Assembly (NCBI GenBank): GCA_027257055.1
Contig: JAPVLO010000968.1
Location: 186,001 to 250,000 of the forward strand
Source of the DNA: Cephalopachus bancanus
Lineage: Eukaryota; Chordata; Mammalia; Primates; Tarsiidae
Reading direction: 5' to 3'
Length of the DNA: 64,000 nucleotides
The notes beneath the pieces are model-generated. The model had not been told where the DNA came from. It did not search any database and saw only the letters and a program-made list of their open reading frames with translations. The position numbers were made by a program, and so were the translations under genes. Numbering within the stretch: position 1 is the first letter of the stretch; each line of letters begins with the position of its first letter. Below are positions 1 through 12,921 of this stretch, piece by piece.

Positions 1-4
1 AAAA

Positions 5-170
5 CAGCTGGCTGTGGTGACACACACCTGTAGCCCAGATACTCAGAAGGCTGAGGCTGGAGGATCGTTTAAGCCCAGGAGTTTAAGGCTGCAGTGAGCT
101 ATAATAGCACCACCACACTCCAACCGGGGCAACAGAGAAAGAACCTGTCTATAAATAAAAACAAAACAAG
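5..170 (+). repeat. Alu right arm, partial
   Basis: Alu right-arm sequence with the 'aggctgaggctggaggatcg' region, a 'gcagtgagctat' block and an A-rich tail (ataaataaaaacaaaac). The left part is cut by the window edge or truncated. Confidence 0.85.
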
Positions 171-636
171 GTAGCTTATTGTACATACTGGTCTGGGTCT
201 TGTATCTTTTTTGTTTAATATACCTTAGATCTTTTCATAATATTAAAGCATGCCGTCACTCCCTTTTTTTAAAAGTTGCATAGAATTCTATTCTATAGAT
301 GACCCATAATCTTTTATTAGAACTTTGTTGGTGCATATTTATGTTGATTGCTATATTTTGCTGCAGTGAAAAACTCTGTACATATGTGATGTATGTGGCC
401 CTGTACAAATGGGACCCTGTCTAATCTTAACATGCTCAGACAGAAACAAGACAGAGTTCTGCAACTGTCAGGACAGTACAGCTTTCTGGTTTGCCCACCT
501 AAAGCAATATTATCTTGACTTAAATGACCAGGTAGGGTTTTTTTCTGTTCGAATACTGGGTATTTCATAAAAGGACACATATATGGCTCTCCTACTATAC
601 CTGGTTATAGCCCATTACATTTAAAGTATATAAGCA

Positions 637-937
637 GGCCAGGCACGTTGGCTCATATCTGTCATCCCAGCACTTTGGGAAGCGAAGGTGGGAAAATTGC
701 TTGAGGCCAGGTGTTTGAGACGGGCCTGGGCAACATAGCAAGATCCCAGCTCTACAAAAAATAAAGATAACAAATAGCCCGTGTGGCATGTGCCTGCGAT
801 CCTAACTACTCAGGAGGCTGAGGCAGGAGGATGGCTTGAGGCCAGGAGTTCGAGGCTGTCGTGAGCTCTGATAACACCACTGCACTCCAGCCTGGGCGAC
901 TGAGTGAGATCCTGTCTCTTAAAAATAAATTAAAAAG
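637..937 (+). repeat. Alu, full-length dimer
   Basis: Starts ggccaggcacgttggctcat and has both arms, a middle A-rich linker (ctacaaaaaataaagataac) and a terminal A-rich tail (aaaaataaattaaaaag). The moderate divergence looks like an old AluJ-type copy. Confidence 0.93.
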
Positions 938-2689
938 TATGCAAAACAGATTCCCACATCTATGTCTGGCTCCCCCTCAGTAAAGAACTAGCCATTGCCC
1001 GGCCAGCACTGGGGTGGCACCTCCGCAGTGCTGTTCCTGTGTTCCACCCATTACCGCCCCCTGGCCCACAGCAGCTGCGTCTGACTCCAGGGTGCCTTCG
1101 GCCGAGCCTTTGTCCTGGCAGCATTGCCGTTTGCTCAGGCTCCTCTGTCTTCACTGGCGGGCGTCTGCCTAAGTGCTGTCTTCCTGGGAGGCACTGTGGC
1201 TTGCGGCAGCCCTGGCTGCAGCGTGGGGTGCTGTGCCCCCTCCCTGAGGGGTAGCCTCTTCCTGCCTTCCCCCTTGGATTCTTCGCCGGGCAGCGTGACA
1301 GCGCGCCCTGCTTTCCGCTGTGAGATGTCCGTCCTTACTTGTTTCCACTCGTCCCGCCCCTGTCCGTGATGATTATGCCAGCGTGGATCCCCCCTCCATC
1401 TGATCCCGGGAGGTGTCCCTCGTTTTTGTCTCGGAGGCCCCTAGCCCTGACCTCTTTCTCTTCCTACCAGGGTTTTCCAGCCCGGCTTTGCCGGCTCTAG
1501 CATCCAATTTGCTCTCAGAGCTGTGCTGGTCCCTCACCCCATGAGAGTCCAAGACATCCTTGGAAAGCTCTGCCCTAAGTAGCCCATCATTAGAACTTGG
1601 TTTTCCACTTTCTCATGAAGCTTGGCTTCTTCACTGATAGTTTTGAGACCACAGAGATTTTGGTAGGAGGTGTTTCTCCCTTCTGTGGTCAGAAGCAGAC
1701 TCCTTACATCTTCCTGTTTCAAAGCCCCCTACCCACTTGGGACTGCCCGCTGGGTGGCCATCTCCTGCCTATGATGCCCCCAGCCTCTGCTGAAGACCAG
1801 CAGTGACCAGCCTGCTCAGTGGCTTTTGGTGAAGGCTGCCTGCGTCTGGGAGAACCCCGGGGTTGAGTTGATAGAGAGGCCCTCTGGGAACCTGACATTA
1901 AATCGGATCTCAGTGTCCCGTCATGGGAAAAGGAAAGTAGTTCCCTTGTTCAGCATGTGTTTGCAGTTTTTCAGGGCTCTTTCTGGTACAGAAATTTAGA
2001 TCATGGTTGGTTCTTCTCAATCCTATCCTATAGCCTCCTGTGTCTCCTTCAGTGACATGTATGAACAGGTTTTGGAAGGAGCCGATACCTAGCAAAGCTT
2101 GCCAGAAACTTGAGCATTTGCTCCTTAATAGCCATGGACAGTGGGATGAGTAAAGGAAGTCCTTTGAAGTAATGAGGAGTTGATGTCCTAGGGAGCTCCG
2201 TGCATCTGGGGAGCCAGTTATTCGTGTTTTAGCTCCCCCGCCTTGCCTTGATCAAATGAAAGAGAGGAAAGTCGCAATGGTCCCATTACTTGTGACAGGA
2301 AGGGATGCTGGCAGCAGAATTCTTATTTTCAAGTTTTATTATTCTGGGCTCTTAAGATCCTTTGAAGTAATCGTGTGAGTGTGTTTATTATCATGTGACC
2401 CGTCCGCCAGCCTCCAAGAATAGAAGCTCCGTGAGTGTGGAGACCTCGTCTGTCTTTGTGCTCCTTTGTGCTCCTGGTGCTAAGACAATGCATAGGTCAT
2501 AAAGAGCAGCTCAGTCAATGTTTGTTTCTGGATAAATACAGTCTCTCTGTTCTCCCTGCTGGGGCCCGTGATTGAGACGGCCTCAGTCCGTTGAAGGTGA
2601 GGGTTAGCCCAACTTGGCACCGTGCTGAATTTTAAGTCTGGGTGTTATCTGATGGGTTTGGAGGAGAGACAGAGTAGGGTTATGGGCAA

Positions 2690-2820
2690 AGAAGTTGAAT
2701 TTGCAGAAGGTCTGGGTGCACATCTTGGCTCTGCCACTGGCTTGTTTCGGTGACCTGTCTCAGCCTCAGTTTCTTTATGTGTATAGACAGAATAATAATT
2801 ATTCCCACCCATCCCCCGCC
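2690..2820 (+). repeat. MIR-like SINE relic
   Basis: It carries the typical MIR core order: 'ggctctgccactggctt', then 'ggtgacctgtctcagcctca', then 'tttctttatgtgtatagaca' and an AATAATAATTATT stretch. This is a family match by eye, so the ends are approximate. Confidence 0.6.
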
Positions 2821-3224
2821 CCACAGGCTTTCCAATCCTTGATTGAAGACTGTATGAAAACCGAGTTTTCAACTATAAAGTGTCCTGCAGTGGGGGATTG
2901 CAGCACGGTGGGCTCTCTCTTCCTTCTTTTTGCTTCATGTGAAGCTCGGTACCCTGGACTGCCCCAGCTAACTCTGTTAGGATTAAGACTTCCTGTGATT
3001 GCCCGCTTCAGAGGGTTCCTTTTCCAGAATGAACTAGTGAGTGGGTCTTCTAGGGTTGCCATCTCTGCAATTTCCCGATAATGTTGGGGGTAGGGGTGTT
3101 GCCAGGACCTGAAAAGTGTACTCGCTTCTGGGGCATGGCCTGACCCTGTGCCCCTGTGAGCATGTTGCCCTCAGGAGAGGGGCCATCAGGGGCTGCCTGA
3201 TGATGTCTCTCTCTCTCTCCCCAG

Positions 3225-3273
3225 GCGACTGTTGAAGAGTGAACTTGGATCCTTCATTACAGACTATTTCCAG
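3225..3273 (+). CDS. PRR5L: PRR5L coding exon (RLLKSELGSFITDYFQ)
   Basis: This is an internal coding exon of 49 nt. One base completes the preceding codon, and 16 codons follow encoding RLLKSELGSFITDYFQ, which I recall as identical to human PRR5L at about residues 83-98. It is flanked by a polypyrimidine tract plus cag acceptor and by a consensus cag|gtaagc donor. PRR5L (Protor-2) binds Rictor and is a subunit of mTORC2, the kinase complex that phosphorylates AKT and PKC hydrophobic motifs. This segment belongs to the conserved HbrB-like core shared with PRR5. The exon is unusually short and not a multiple of three, so skipping it alone would shift the frame. The next exon joins in phase 0. 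Identification rests on the translated sequence and on the order of the following exons. Confidence 0.96.
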
Positions 3274-3536
3274 GTAAGCTGTGTGGCTCTGAGCATCTGT
3301 CGTTTTCACGCAGTGGGTCTGGGTGCCAAAGGGGCGGTCAGGACTGACAGCTGGATGTGCCTTCAGCCTCCAGAATCATAGGCCTCGAGCTCCTGCTGTG
3401 TGAAGAGCATGGCAGTGTGGCCCTGCAGCTGGCGCAGAGTCCAGTCCTATGTGGGCTCTCAGGACCCTGTATGAAGCCGGGTGGGGTGCAGTGCAAAACC
3501 TGTAGATTCTTCGGCTCGTTTCTGAAGTGAATTTTA

Positions 3537-3840
3537 GGGCTGGGCTCGGTGGCTCAGCCTGTCCTTCTAGCACTTTGGGAGGCTGAGGTGAGTGGAATGC
3601 CTGAGCCCACGAGTTCAAGACCAGCCTGGGCAACTTGGTGAGACCTTGTCTCTACAATAAAAATAAAATAAAATAAAAATTAGCTGGGCGTGGTAGCGCT
3701 AACCTGTATTTCCAGCTACTTGGAAGGCTGAGGCAGAAGAATCGCCAGACCCCAGCACATCAACACTGAGGTGGCTGTGAGTGTGCCACTACACTCCAGC
3801 TTGGGTGACAGAGTGAGGCTCCAACTGAAAAAAAAAAAAA
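3537..3840 (+). repeat. Alu, diverged lineage-type copy
   Basis: Begins gggctgggctcggtggctca and ends in a 14-base A run. It has the phrase 'gaggtgagtggaatgcctga' also seen in the 44957 copy, which differs from human Alu ('gcgggtggatcacctga'). Confidence 0.92.
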
Positions 3841-3999
3841 TAGTGAGGACAACTCCGCCCTGTTTAGCTTCATAGAACACAGCTACATTCTCATGTCTGC
3901 TTTGCATTCAACCTGTTGAGATCTTGTAGTTTCAGGAAACTCCACGATACTCTCATGGAGACTGCAAGTTGGGAAAAGCAAACACAGATTACTGTCACT

Positions 4000-4095
4000 G
4001 AGAAAATAGTTTTGACCATGTGTATCCCTTGAAAGGGTCCAGGGAGTCCCCCCAGGGGACTCTGAACCACAACACACTTTGAGAACCGCTGTTCT
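4000..4095 (-). repeat. MER5-type DNA transposon fragment (tentative)
   Basis: Ends with 'actttgagaaccgctgttct', the terminal motif of non-autonomous hAT-Charlie (MER5-class) relics. Only one end is recognisable. Confidence 0.4.
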
Positions 4096-4429
4096 GAGGA
4101 CATTCCCTCCCGCCCATGTACAGTGTTTAAGTGGATGTAATTATATGTGACTTCTAGTCACGAAGACTCCTGGCGTGTTCTGCTAACAGAGAATTGCATC
4201 AGAAGACCAGACTCCTCCCCTGCCCATACTCTGTCGTTATGAGGGGAGTGAGTTCAAAGTTTCAGGTTCAGTTCCATGTCTGGATTAGAAACCAGGATAG
4301 TTTCTAATTCAGACACAAACTGCTTTCCCAAGTCTAATACGGGGGAGAGGCATGCGGAGGTGGCGATGGCCATGTGTAACTGAGTGGAGGACACCTTCGC
4401 GAAGTCAGAGTTCCCACCTCTCACTCATT

Positions 4430-4570
4430 TGCTGAGTGGTCTTTGGCAGGCTGCCTTACCATTCTGTGCCTCAGTTCCCTCGCCTGCAAAACAGGATTAA
4501 AACACAACCTACAAGGTTGCCGTGAAATGACAAATGTAACACTCTCGGTACATTGTGTGTAGGAGGCAGT
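4430..4570 (+). repeat. MIR SINE relic
   Basis: Core words of MIR are readable: 'gtgcctcagttccctcgcct', then 'gcaaaacaggattaaaacac', then 'acctacaaggttgccgtgaa'. Ends approximate. Confidence 0.65.
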
Positions 4571-4574
4571 ATAG

Positions 4575-4840
4575 CGTAGTGGTCAAGAACATGCCCCTTA
4601 GGCTGCCACTGAAGCTTTACTCGTTCAGCACCCAGCATAGCCACGTACTAGCTGTGTGATCTCAGCAAGTTGCTTTACCTCTCTGTGTTTCCTTTTCTGT
4701 AAAATAGGAGTAATAGGACCTACTCTTATAGGGTGGTTGTGAGAACTAAATAAACTATTTATAAAGCGTTTCATGACCAGCACAGAGTAAGACAATAATA
4801 AGGGTTTATTAAACTTATATAAGCACCTGTGTGTTATTAC
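4575..4840 (+). repeat. MIR SINE relic, nearly full length
   Basis: Reads through a whole MIR: 'agcgtagtggtcaagaacat', 'ctagctgtgtgatctcagca', 'cttttctgtaaaataggagt', then 'gggtggttgtgagaacta'. It lies directly after another MIR relic in the same orientation. Confidence 0.7.
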
Positions 4841-7369
4841 TCTAAAGTGGAATCTATCCCTTTGAATGGGAAAGTAACATAAAAACATAACATCTTGGTT
4901 TCAGTTGAGATATCATTTTGTACATAAATCGAGTATATGCTCAAGACAGTTTAAAGAGATTTTAGGTTTTAAAAACAATACAGGCATCCTTTTATTACTT
5001 TTCTTTGCAAGATTCAGAAAGCTTAAGCTTTTATATGCGCTTTTAAAGAATGACCTGTCAGTTGTTGACACACATACCCAGAGCAAAAAACAGCTTCTCT
5101 AAATCTGGACAGCCAAGACTGAACAGAAGCCTGGAATTTCTTCAGGTTACTCGCCTCAGCTGCTTGGAAGACGGCCCCTGTTCCAGGAAAGACACACAGA
5201 AAGATTAAGAAAGAGAAAATTAGTCACAATGTGAATTTCAGTTGTCCTTGGCTCAAAGGCCAGTCTCTGCCTCCCTCTCTTCTCTTGCTATGTCTACTGA
5301 GTTATTTTAAATCCAGCTGCAGAGACGGGTTTTTTCGATCAGTCCTGGAGATCTGCTGAGTTGGGACGCCTTCCTCCTTGACATTTAAGAGCTACATGGT
5401 TCAGTGTGGTCTTTAATCAGGTTTTAAGTGTCAGTTGCCTTTGGCCCTGGTGGCTACCCCGGGCTGGGTAGGAAGGGGCGTTTGGTGGGGACTTGTTTAT
5501 CTGGGGAGCCTTGAGGTTTTCAGGGCGGTTAATACTGCTTACAAAGCGAGCCCCACATGCTTGAAAACTAGTAACCACGTGTCATTTCCTCCCGGGGACA
5601 TAATCAGAGAAGCCACTTGGTGATTATCGAGCCTCTTGCTGGGAGCACAGACTGCTGTTCAGTTTTGAATCCGGGGCTTTCTTTGTTTAGGGTGCTGATC
5701 TGAAGAGAAGGCTTTCCTAGACACTGTTTCTTGTTTTTTAAGATGTAGGTTGCAAGTCCCATGTGGGCACGGAGCTTCCTTGTTCTCTTGCTCTCTTTGA
5801 GTCTCCACTCCCTAGAAAGTCCCTAGAGCACAGTGGAAGCTCAGGAAACGCATGGAGAGAGAGGGAGGGCTTGTCACCACAGACACCTGACGTGGCTTCA
5901 GGTGAGACAACGGTGGCATCAGTCACGTGAGTCTTGCGGTTGGAAAGGCCCTTTTCTTTCCTTTGGCTCTTAGGATTGGGAGGGCTGGGGCTGCACCATG
6001 GTGTCCCCTGCCCTCCTCTGGGACTTGGCGGTCTCCCTTGTTTAAGGAGGCAGGAGCAGGGCTCGGACGTCGTTTTTTTCGGTGAGGGACCCCATCTCTG
6101 TGGGATTTCACGGCATTATTTTGCTAGCATAGAGTTGATCACTGAGTTACATTCCACTCGCAGTACAAGCTGCTGCTGTGGTTTCCTTTGAAAACGTATT
6201 TACGTTTGTAAACATTGGACTGGTTTAAGAAAAGCAGCACGCTAGGAGTCATGGTGCAGGCGGTCCTGGCGGTGGCCCAGTCGTGGAGGTGTCCAGGGAG
6301 ACGTGAGCTGGGCACGCCCAACACCCGGTGCTGCTTGCAGAGGGCTGGTTCGCCAGGAGGGAAGGCTGTGAGGGAGGCTTGTGGGGTATGCTGAGCCTCC
6401 CGTCCCACCCCCTGGGGCCACTCCAGGAGGGAAAGCCAGAGGGTGCCAGAAAGCGTGCTCCTCCAGCAAGGGGGAGGAAGGTCGGGGCAGTTGAGAGGCA
6501 GAGCCAGGAGGACAGGGACGTCACCCAAACCAGGGCTGTGGTTATCGGGAGGGTGAAAAACGGGCTTCCTGGGCTCGGGCTCCCCGGTGCGGGGGCACAG
6601 AGGGCTGTGCTCAGGCATCTGCATTCAGCTGTGGCGTCTGTCTCCCCTGGGAACCCTGATCCCCCAGCTCAGAGCTCACCACTTGTGCAGCTGTCTCTGT
6701 GGCTCTGCTTTTGAAAGCGAACGTTTTTGTGCTACAGCTTTAAAGAAAGACTCACAGAAAGAATATCCTCCATGAAGAAAAATGAAAATGGCCCCAGGTG
6801 AGGGCAAGGGAAAACGAAAACAGGTAGAAAGATCGTGCCTATCTCGTGTCTGCACACAGAGAACACAGGCTGCGTGACCTGCAGAAGCCTAGGTAGATGT
6901 CCGTGTGGCATGGCCCAGAAACATCTCTGACGTTTTCGGTATTGATTTTTCTCTTTCCTCTGTTATAAACTGTGCTTGGAGGGAAAATTGGGGTTTCCAA
7001 GAGGAAGTCAATATCCTAGCAACAGCTCTCAGGGATAGTTGGTTCCTTGTAATTTTTGAAACTATCAATACGAAATAAGGACATTTTTCTGTGGCCTAAT
7101 TAGGCATCTTGGTGGTTCAGGGCATGGGGGTGTGCGCAGATAGCCCTTTCTGCCATGCTGCCTCTGCTGGTTGTGTTGTGTTCATTGTAAGCTTTTACAC
7201 TCGCCCAGAAAGTTCAGCTCCTTCTGTTGAAACTGGAGTTTTCCTTGATACGGAAACTCAGACTGGAGTCAGCGGCCCTGAGTGGGTCAGTGCTAGGAAG
7301 AGAGGAAGCATAGCTGTCACAATTGCCAATAGGTCACGGACACCTGGTAGTGTTTGAGATACACATGAT

Positions 7370-7410
7370 TGTGCATGTGTGTGTGCGTGTGTGTATGTGT
7401 ATGTGTCTGT
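7370..7410 (+). repeat. Imperfect (TG)n tract
   Basis: About 40 bases of interrupted GT/GC/AT dinucleotides (gtgcatgtgtgtgtgcgtgt and onward). Degenerate microsatellite. Confidence 0.85.
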
Positions 7411-8872
7411 ATTTAGTCTTCCATTTGTTGCTCATCTCTGCAAGAGTTCTAGGTGACCAGTTTCCCCTAATTCATCATTATCAGAGAGTACTAAAGGTTT
7501 ATGACCTGTGGCAGAGAGCAGGAGGAAGAGACCCATGTGAGGTGTCCTGGCCACCAAGGACAGTTTAGGGGTATGGACACATCTACGCAGGTAACATTAA
7601 CTGAAGACCCGAGTGAATGGCAGAGACCTCAAAGCAGCCCAGAATAAACAAATAGACTTTGTGGGGACAAAAATAGGACTTGGAAGAGTTCGCGGCATGC
7701 TGGGTAGAGAGAAGATTAAAAGTGGTGAGGATAACTTTTGTGATTTCCAAATCCAAATTGAACAGGGGAAAAAAGTTTCAGTTCTTACTTGGTCAGCCTG
7801 GGAAGGCTTCTCTGTCTGACAAGCAATATTCCCAGAATGAAAAAAGACATAATTGGGGGACAGAGGGTAGCAAGGGGACTTCCACACACACTGGGCTTTG
7901 ATGGTAACACTGGGGCCTGTCTGCAAAGGGGCTGTGGATAAATGGAGCGGGAATCTGGCAAGAGGACAGGGACGGGGAGAGGTGAGATTTTTGATGCGAT
8001 GGTCTTGGAGGTTGCACTTTGCGGCGTTTGTAAGCATCAGGGTGGCTGGAAAGCTCTTCTTGGCCCTGTGAGCGGGGAGAATGGGGATGGTGCTAGCCTG
8101 GGGGCTGTGAGAAGTATCCTGACTATCTCAGGCTACTCCCTGTGGGGCTGCCCACCTGCCAGTGGCCATGTCTCTGCAGCTTGCCATGCTTAATCTCCTC
8201 AGCAGTTACTCAAATTCTGTGCCATTCCTCTACTAATTTTTATTGTGCTTTCTCATGCTTTTACGAAGATGAGTGGAAAAATGGGTCTGAAAAGTGATAA
8301 CCACAGGTCTTCAAATAATTGAGATGAAGACAAAAGCATAAAAAGTAGGCAGAATAGCAAATCTTTAGCCTCACTGGACTTAGGTCACTGCACACTCGAT
8401 TGTGAAAGAAAGGAACACATAGGTATGACACACCAAAGAGCTACCACCCAGAGATGAGCTCCGAAGATAAGGCGTAGCTAAGGGGTCTTATATCCTTGTT
8501 AGCTCCACAGAGACAGAATTCCTCCTCTGTCATGTAAGTGTGGTGTTCTCCATGAGTATGCATTTCCAGGATTGGTGATTTCTTGTAGATCTGGCAAAGA
8601 ATGACAAGAGCCAGGTTTACGGCATTGATGAGTAGGCATGAAAGGCAGGGGCAGAATAGATTCTGCAAACAGTGGTGTTAAAATAAGTGGAAATGTCCAG
8701 TCATTCCACAGACAAAGAAGACTGAGTTGGGAGCGTTGGGGGATTTTTGTTCAATATGGAAAGCAACCGGGCAGCTTTCTCTGAGGTTCTCTAAGAGCTA
8801 TAAGGAGGACACCAATAAAATAGGAGTGACACCTAACATTTTCAAGTACTTGCATGCTGGGCATTGTTCTAA

Positions 8873-9015
8873 GCCAGCGATTCTCAAAGTCGTACCAGCA
8901 GCTTCAGTACCAGCAGGGTACATGTTAGAGAACACATTCTCGGGTCCCACCTCAGACTAACTGAATCAGAAGCTCTGGGTTTGGGGTCTGGTCGTCTCTG
9001 CTAATGCATGTACCA
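8873..9015 (+). repeat. MER5-type DNA transposon relic
   Basis: Readable MER5/Charlie sequence: 'agcgattctcaaagtcgtac', then 'cattctcgggtcccacctca', 'ctgaatcagaagctctgggt' and 'ctaatgcatgtaccagtctg'. It is a non-autonomous hAT relic and carries no transposase. Confidence 0.65.
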
Positions 9016-10084
9016 GTCTGGGAATGCTCCAGCATTTTGCCTGTACTTACTAATTTGTTCCTTCTGGCAACTGACGAGGAAGATTTCTGTGATTATATAG
9101 GTCTCCTCTTTACAGATGCTGCCAGTGAGGCTTGGAAAGGGGGGTTATTTGTCCAAGATCACACAGCTAGTAAAAGGTGCAACAAAGATAAAACCCAGGT
9201 CATCTGGCCACAGAGACATTTCTTGGGTTATACTTTAAATGTTAACCTGCCCTCAAAGCATTCCCTGAAATAAACCCCAGAGAGGAGGAGTTTTAGGGTT
9301 TTTTGTTTAGTTTCTTAGTTTTGACTGTCCAGTAAATCAGACATGGACTCTTTTCCTGCTTGCTTGTAAAAAAGTGACTTTTTAAAAGCCCAGCTCACCC
9401 TTTAATGATCATTGAAACCTAGTGCTAAATGAAGACTTGGTGTTGGTACTGAGTTTCTCATCCTCTTCAGTGACCATCTGGGGTCTCTCTCTGGCCTCAT
9501 CACACCCACACATGGGACTGGTTTGCTAGGAATGCTCTGGGCTTCGGGGTGAGTTGTGTTTGTGAGGCTTTTTGTTGCTTGTCTAGGAAGCCACCCAGGT
9601 TCACGGGAAACCCGAATATCCTTAGAGATGATAACTGGCCTTCCAAAGTCGCAGAGGGACAAATGTAGAGGTGGCCCGTGACTTCTGGCACTGGGTTCAT
9701 GCCAACAACAGGAACCTTCGAAGATACTGATATCCCCAGAAGTCAATGCCTGGAGTGGAACTGGTGAACACAGGTCTTAGGAGGTGACACAGCTGCTGCC
9801 GCTCTGGGTAAGAAGGCAGGTCTTATTTGGGAATGGAATCCACCTGGGAGCCAGGTGTTTCCCTTGCTAGACATTAAATGTGGCCAGTGGAGAGGAAGGC
9901 CCGGCTGGTTGGAGGCCTTGTGGTAAAGCCCGGTTGCATGGTCTGAGGTTGCCACGCCCCCCGCCCCGGTACCTGAACCTGAAATGGATCCCATCTGCTT
10001 TCTTCTGTGGGCAAGGACTTAAGAGACCGCTTCAGGGTGGGGGAGTGTGGGGACTTAAAGCGCCAGCCTTTCTGCAAGGTGGGT

Positions 10085-10260
10085 CTGGGTTCTGATCCTG
10101 GCTAGAACACTTACTAGCCGGGTGACCTTGGACCTGTCACTTAGCCTCTCTTGAGCCTCAGTTCCTCAGTTCCCATCATAGTACCTACTTCATGAGGCTG
10201 ATGTGAGAAGACGTATACGGAGTGCTTGGTGCATTGTGAGCATTCAACAAATGACAGGTA
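10085..10260 (+). repeat. MIR SINE relic
   Basis: Words such as 'actagccgggtgaccttgga', 'cttgagcctcagttcctcag' and 'gtacctacttcatgaggctg' follow the MIR order. A second MIR-like copy (about 10310-10500: 'cagacattttctagttgctt', 'tcgatttctgcatctgtgaa') follows in the same orientation. Confidence 0.65.
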
Positions 10261-12659
10261 CTTGTATGTCAGTATTTTTATTGCGAAAGCAAATCAAGAA
10301 GACAGTGGGGGAAAGCCATGGACCGTGGATTCAGACCAACCTGGGCGCAGACATTTTCTAGTTGCTTCTTGGAGCCTCGATTTCTGCATCTGTGAAAAGG
10401 GATATGTTTGTGACCAAGGTGAAACGTGACAATGTGTGAAAAGACTTTAAGATAGCGACTGGCAGAGTAAAGACCAGTGACCGACTCTACTGACATTCTT
10501 ACTGTCATTGTTATTATCGCCACCAAGCATCAGAGGAGGTGGTGGCCAGCAGCCCTGGCGCTCACTGAATTCCTGTGTCCTGCCCTGTCTGGGCATTTCT
10601 TCCAAGTGGGAAGATGGGGTGAGCATTGTTCTCTCTGCACCTTGCCTTCTTAGCTGCCCAATTTCTTTCTGGGGCCCTACCACCGGGCCAGGGAGGAGTT
10701 TTTCCCAGCTGAGCATCATCATGTCTTAGGAAAAACAGATGCATCCACTGTTCTCTCACTTCCACCTCTGCCGCTTCATGAAAGTGCAGCTTAGTCCACA
10801 TCCAAGTTCATTTTCGTGGTAGGGGAAGGTGCATTAAGCGTGTGGGCCCAGTTCCCAAGTCATTCCTAGGTGGCTGCTATTTGGTGGAACCGCCAGGAGC
10901 TTAGTCTTGGGCCTGAGGAGGTAGCGGGGTTGGTGTCTTCCAGCAGGTGAGGGGACAAGAGAAAAGCCAGGTCTTCTCCAGCTTTGTCACCATATGGCTC
11001 TGTCATCACTGCTCAGAACCTTCTGGAGTCAGGGGCATTTGGCAGGAGATGAGAATACCATGCGGCAAGTTCAGGGAGAGCAGACACTTGAGAAACACAG
11101 TCAGCACGAGAGAGCTGCCTGGGTCAGGCCAGTTCTCTGTTCTTTTGCCTCCTTCTCCCACAGATGCCAATTGCGTGTCCTTTGGTAAAGTGACCAGCAG
11201 GCAGGATGGGCTTCATGATTTGTAGGGTCCAGTGCGGAGTGAAAAGGTGGCCACAGGCTAGGGTGGGGGTGTCAGCCTTGCCTTCCCATGGGCCCTCCTC
11301 CACAACTCATGGGAGGCAGGCCGCCCCAGGACAGAGCACTTGTGCATGGGGCCACTCTCAGCACACAGGTTGAGGTGGGTGAGAGGCCCTGTTGAGTCAT
11401 CAGAAACTGCACCAGAGTGCAGCCAGTCTGGCGAGTGCAGGATGACCACCAGGCCTCTCTTCAAGACCCTGCAGGGCATGTTCCCAGCTCTGATGTTCCC
11501 TGCACCAGGCCCCTGGCCCCTGCCGGTATGACCCTGTCAGCACCTCGGGAGTAGGGTGACATGGGTGGTAAGAAGGGCTGCCTGGAAATCTGTCCTGGGG
11601 AGGTGGCAGGAGGCAGGACCACCAGTGACTCAGCATGGTTCCCTTGTCCCTTCAAACTTCACTTGTAAAACACAGATTCAAGATAAAAATATTCAGAATG
11701 GTGGCAACCACAGAGCACTAAGCGTCGGGTGGAGGACTTCAGAGCACAAGGGCTCAGGGAGGCGGGCCTGTGGGGTGCAGACTCCCAGGAGAGGAGTCGT
11801 TGGGCCTGGCTGAGACCCAGCAGCGGAGCTGGAAGATGTGGCCTGCTTGGCTGGTGTGTGAATGGAGGGCAAACCTCCCTGGGTGGGGAGCAGGTGGCTC
11901 TCTAGGAAGGAGGGGTGGAGCCGGGCTCGCCCGAAGGATCCCTGCTTCAACCACCTGTTCCGGAGAGGCAAGTGGTGGCAGCACTGAGCCTCAGGCCTGT
12001 GTGTGTTACTGGAAGTCGGCGGAGGAGGGCCCCACTTCTACCTCAGTTTACTCAACTGTAAGGTAAGAGGAGGCTCTACAAACTCCCACAGGGAGAGGTG
12101 AGGACATTCAAGATGTTTCTGAAAGTGAGTACACCTGAACCATCACCTGAATGTCACCAGAATGTGCGTGACCAGTTGACTGTGACCCCAGGACTGGGGA
12201 GAAGGGGGAGTCTCTGTAGGATTCTTAAGGCCCCTTCTAACCCCAAGGTTTTATTTCTCTTATTTTGGTTTAAACTGTAAAATGTCCGTGCTGTGTATCA
12301 TGAGAAGTTTTAAAAGAATGTTTTATTTACCACTTCTCCATGATACAGGTGTAACTTCTTGTCCTCAGAAATATTTTTTAAAAAGAATTTTGTCTCTTTA
12401 AAGGGGGAAGACCTAGAAAGAAAAACAAGGGAAATCTAGGCAGTCTTTTAAGTTTATTTCTTAAGATATGGACAAAGTAATGTTTATCAAATGAAGAAAA
12501 TGGCAGTGAACGAGGGGCTCTGTATCATTTCTTCTTCCTCTTAAAAATATTGTCTTTTCATGTATTTGACAAAGGACTTGTATACAGAATATATAAATAA
12601 TATATATGTAATAATACACTATGATATAAAATGTAACAATATATGTAACGATGGAGTTC

Positions 12660-12905
12660 CAGTTACTCTATGTTCTAGCTAAGGTTTGATAATGCTGGTT
12701 TTTGTTTTAGCTATACTGACAAGTATTTGAATGTGTTTGTGGCTTTGGATTGCATTTCCCTAATGATTAGTGATGCTAAACATCTTTTTATATGTTGTCA
12801 TCCGTATAGCTTCTTTGATGAAATGTTAGTTTGATTATGTATTCACATAGTAGAATTCCACTCAGCAATAAAGTAAATGAATTACTGATACATGCAACAA
12901 CAAAA
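12660..12905. repeat. L1 3' fragment with internal inversion
   Basis: Positions 12690-12830 read as antisense L1 (ggattgcatttccctaatga, then agtgatgctaaacatctttt). The next bases, about 12840-12900, read as sense L1 (gaattccactcagcaataaa, then attactgatacatgcaacaa). Such head-to-head inversion is the usual outcome of twin priming. Boundaries are approximate. Confidence 0.55.
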
Positions 12906-12921
12906 AAAAATATTGTCTTTT

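Larger units (their letters stand above)
1..3224 (+). other. PRR5L: PRR5L intron (3' part)
   Basis: This is the intron upstream of the first PRR5L exon visible in the window. It ends in a strong pyrimidine tract (tctctctctctccccag) at 3224. I looked for the preceding PRR5L exon, which encodes the segment ending in ELYALNENIR in human, and did not see it, so it lies outside the window. The stretch holds two Alu copies and a MIR-like relic; the remaining sequence looks unique and non-coding. Confidence 0.85.
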
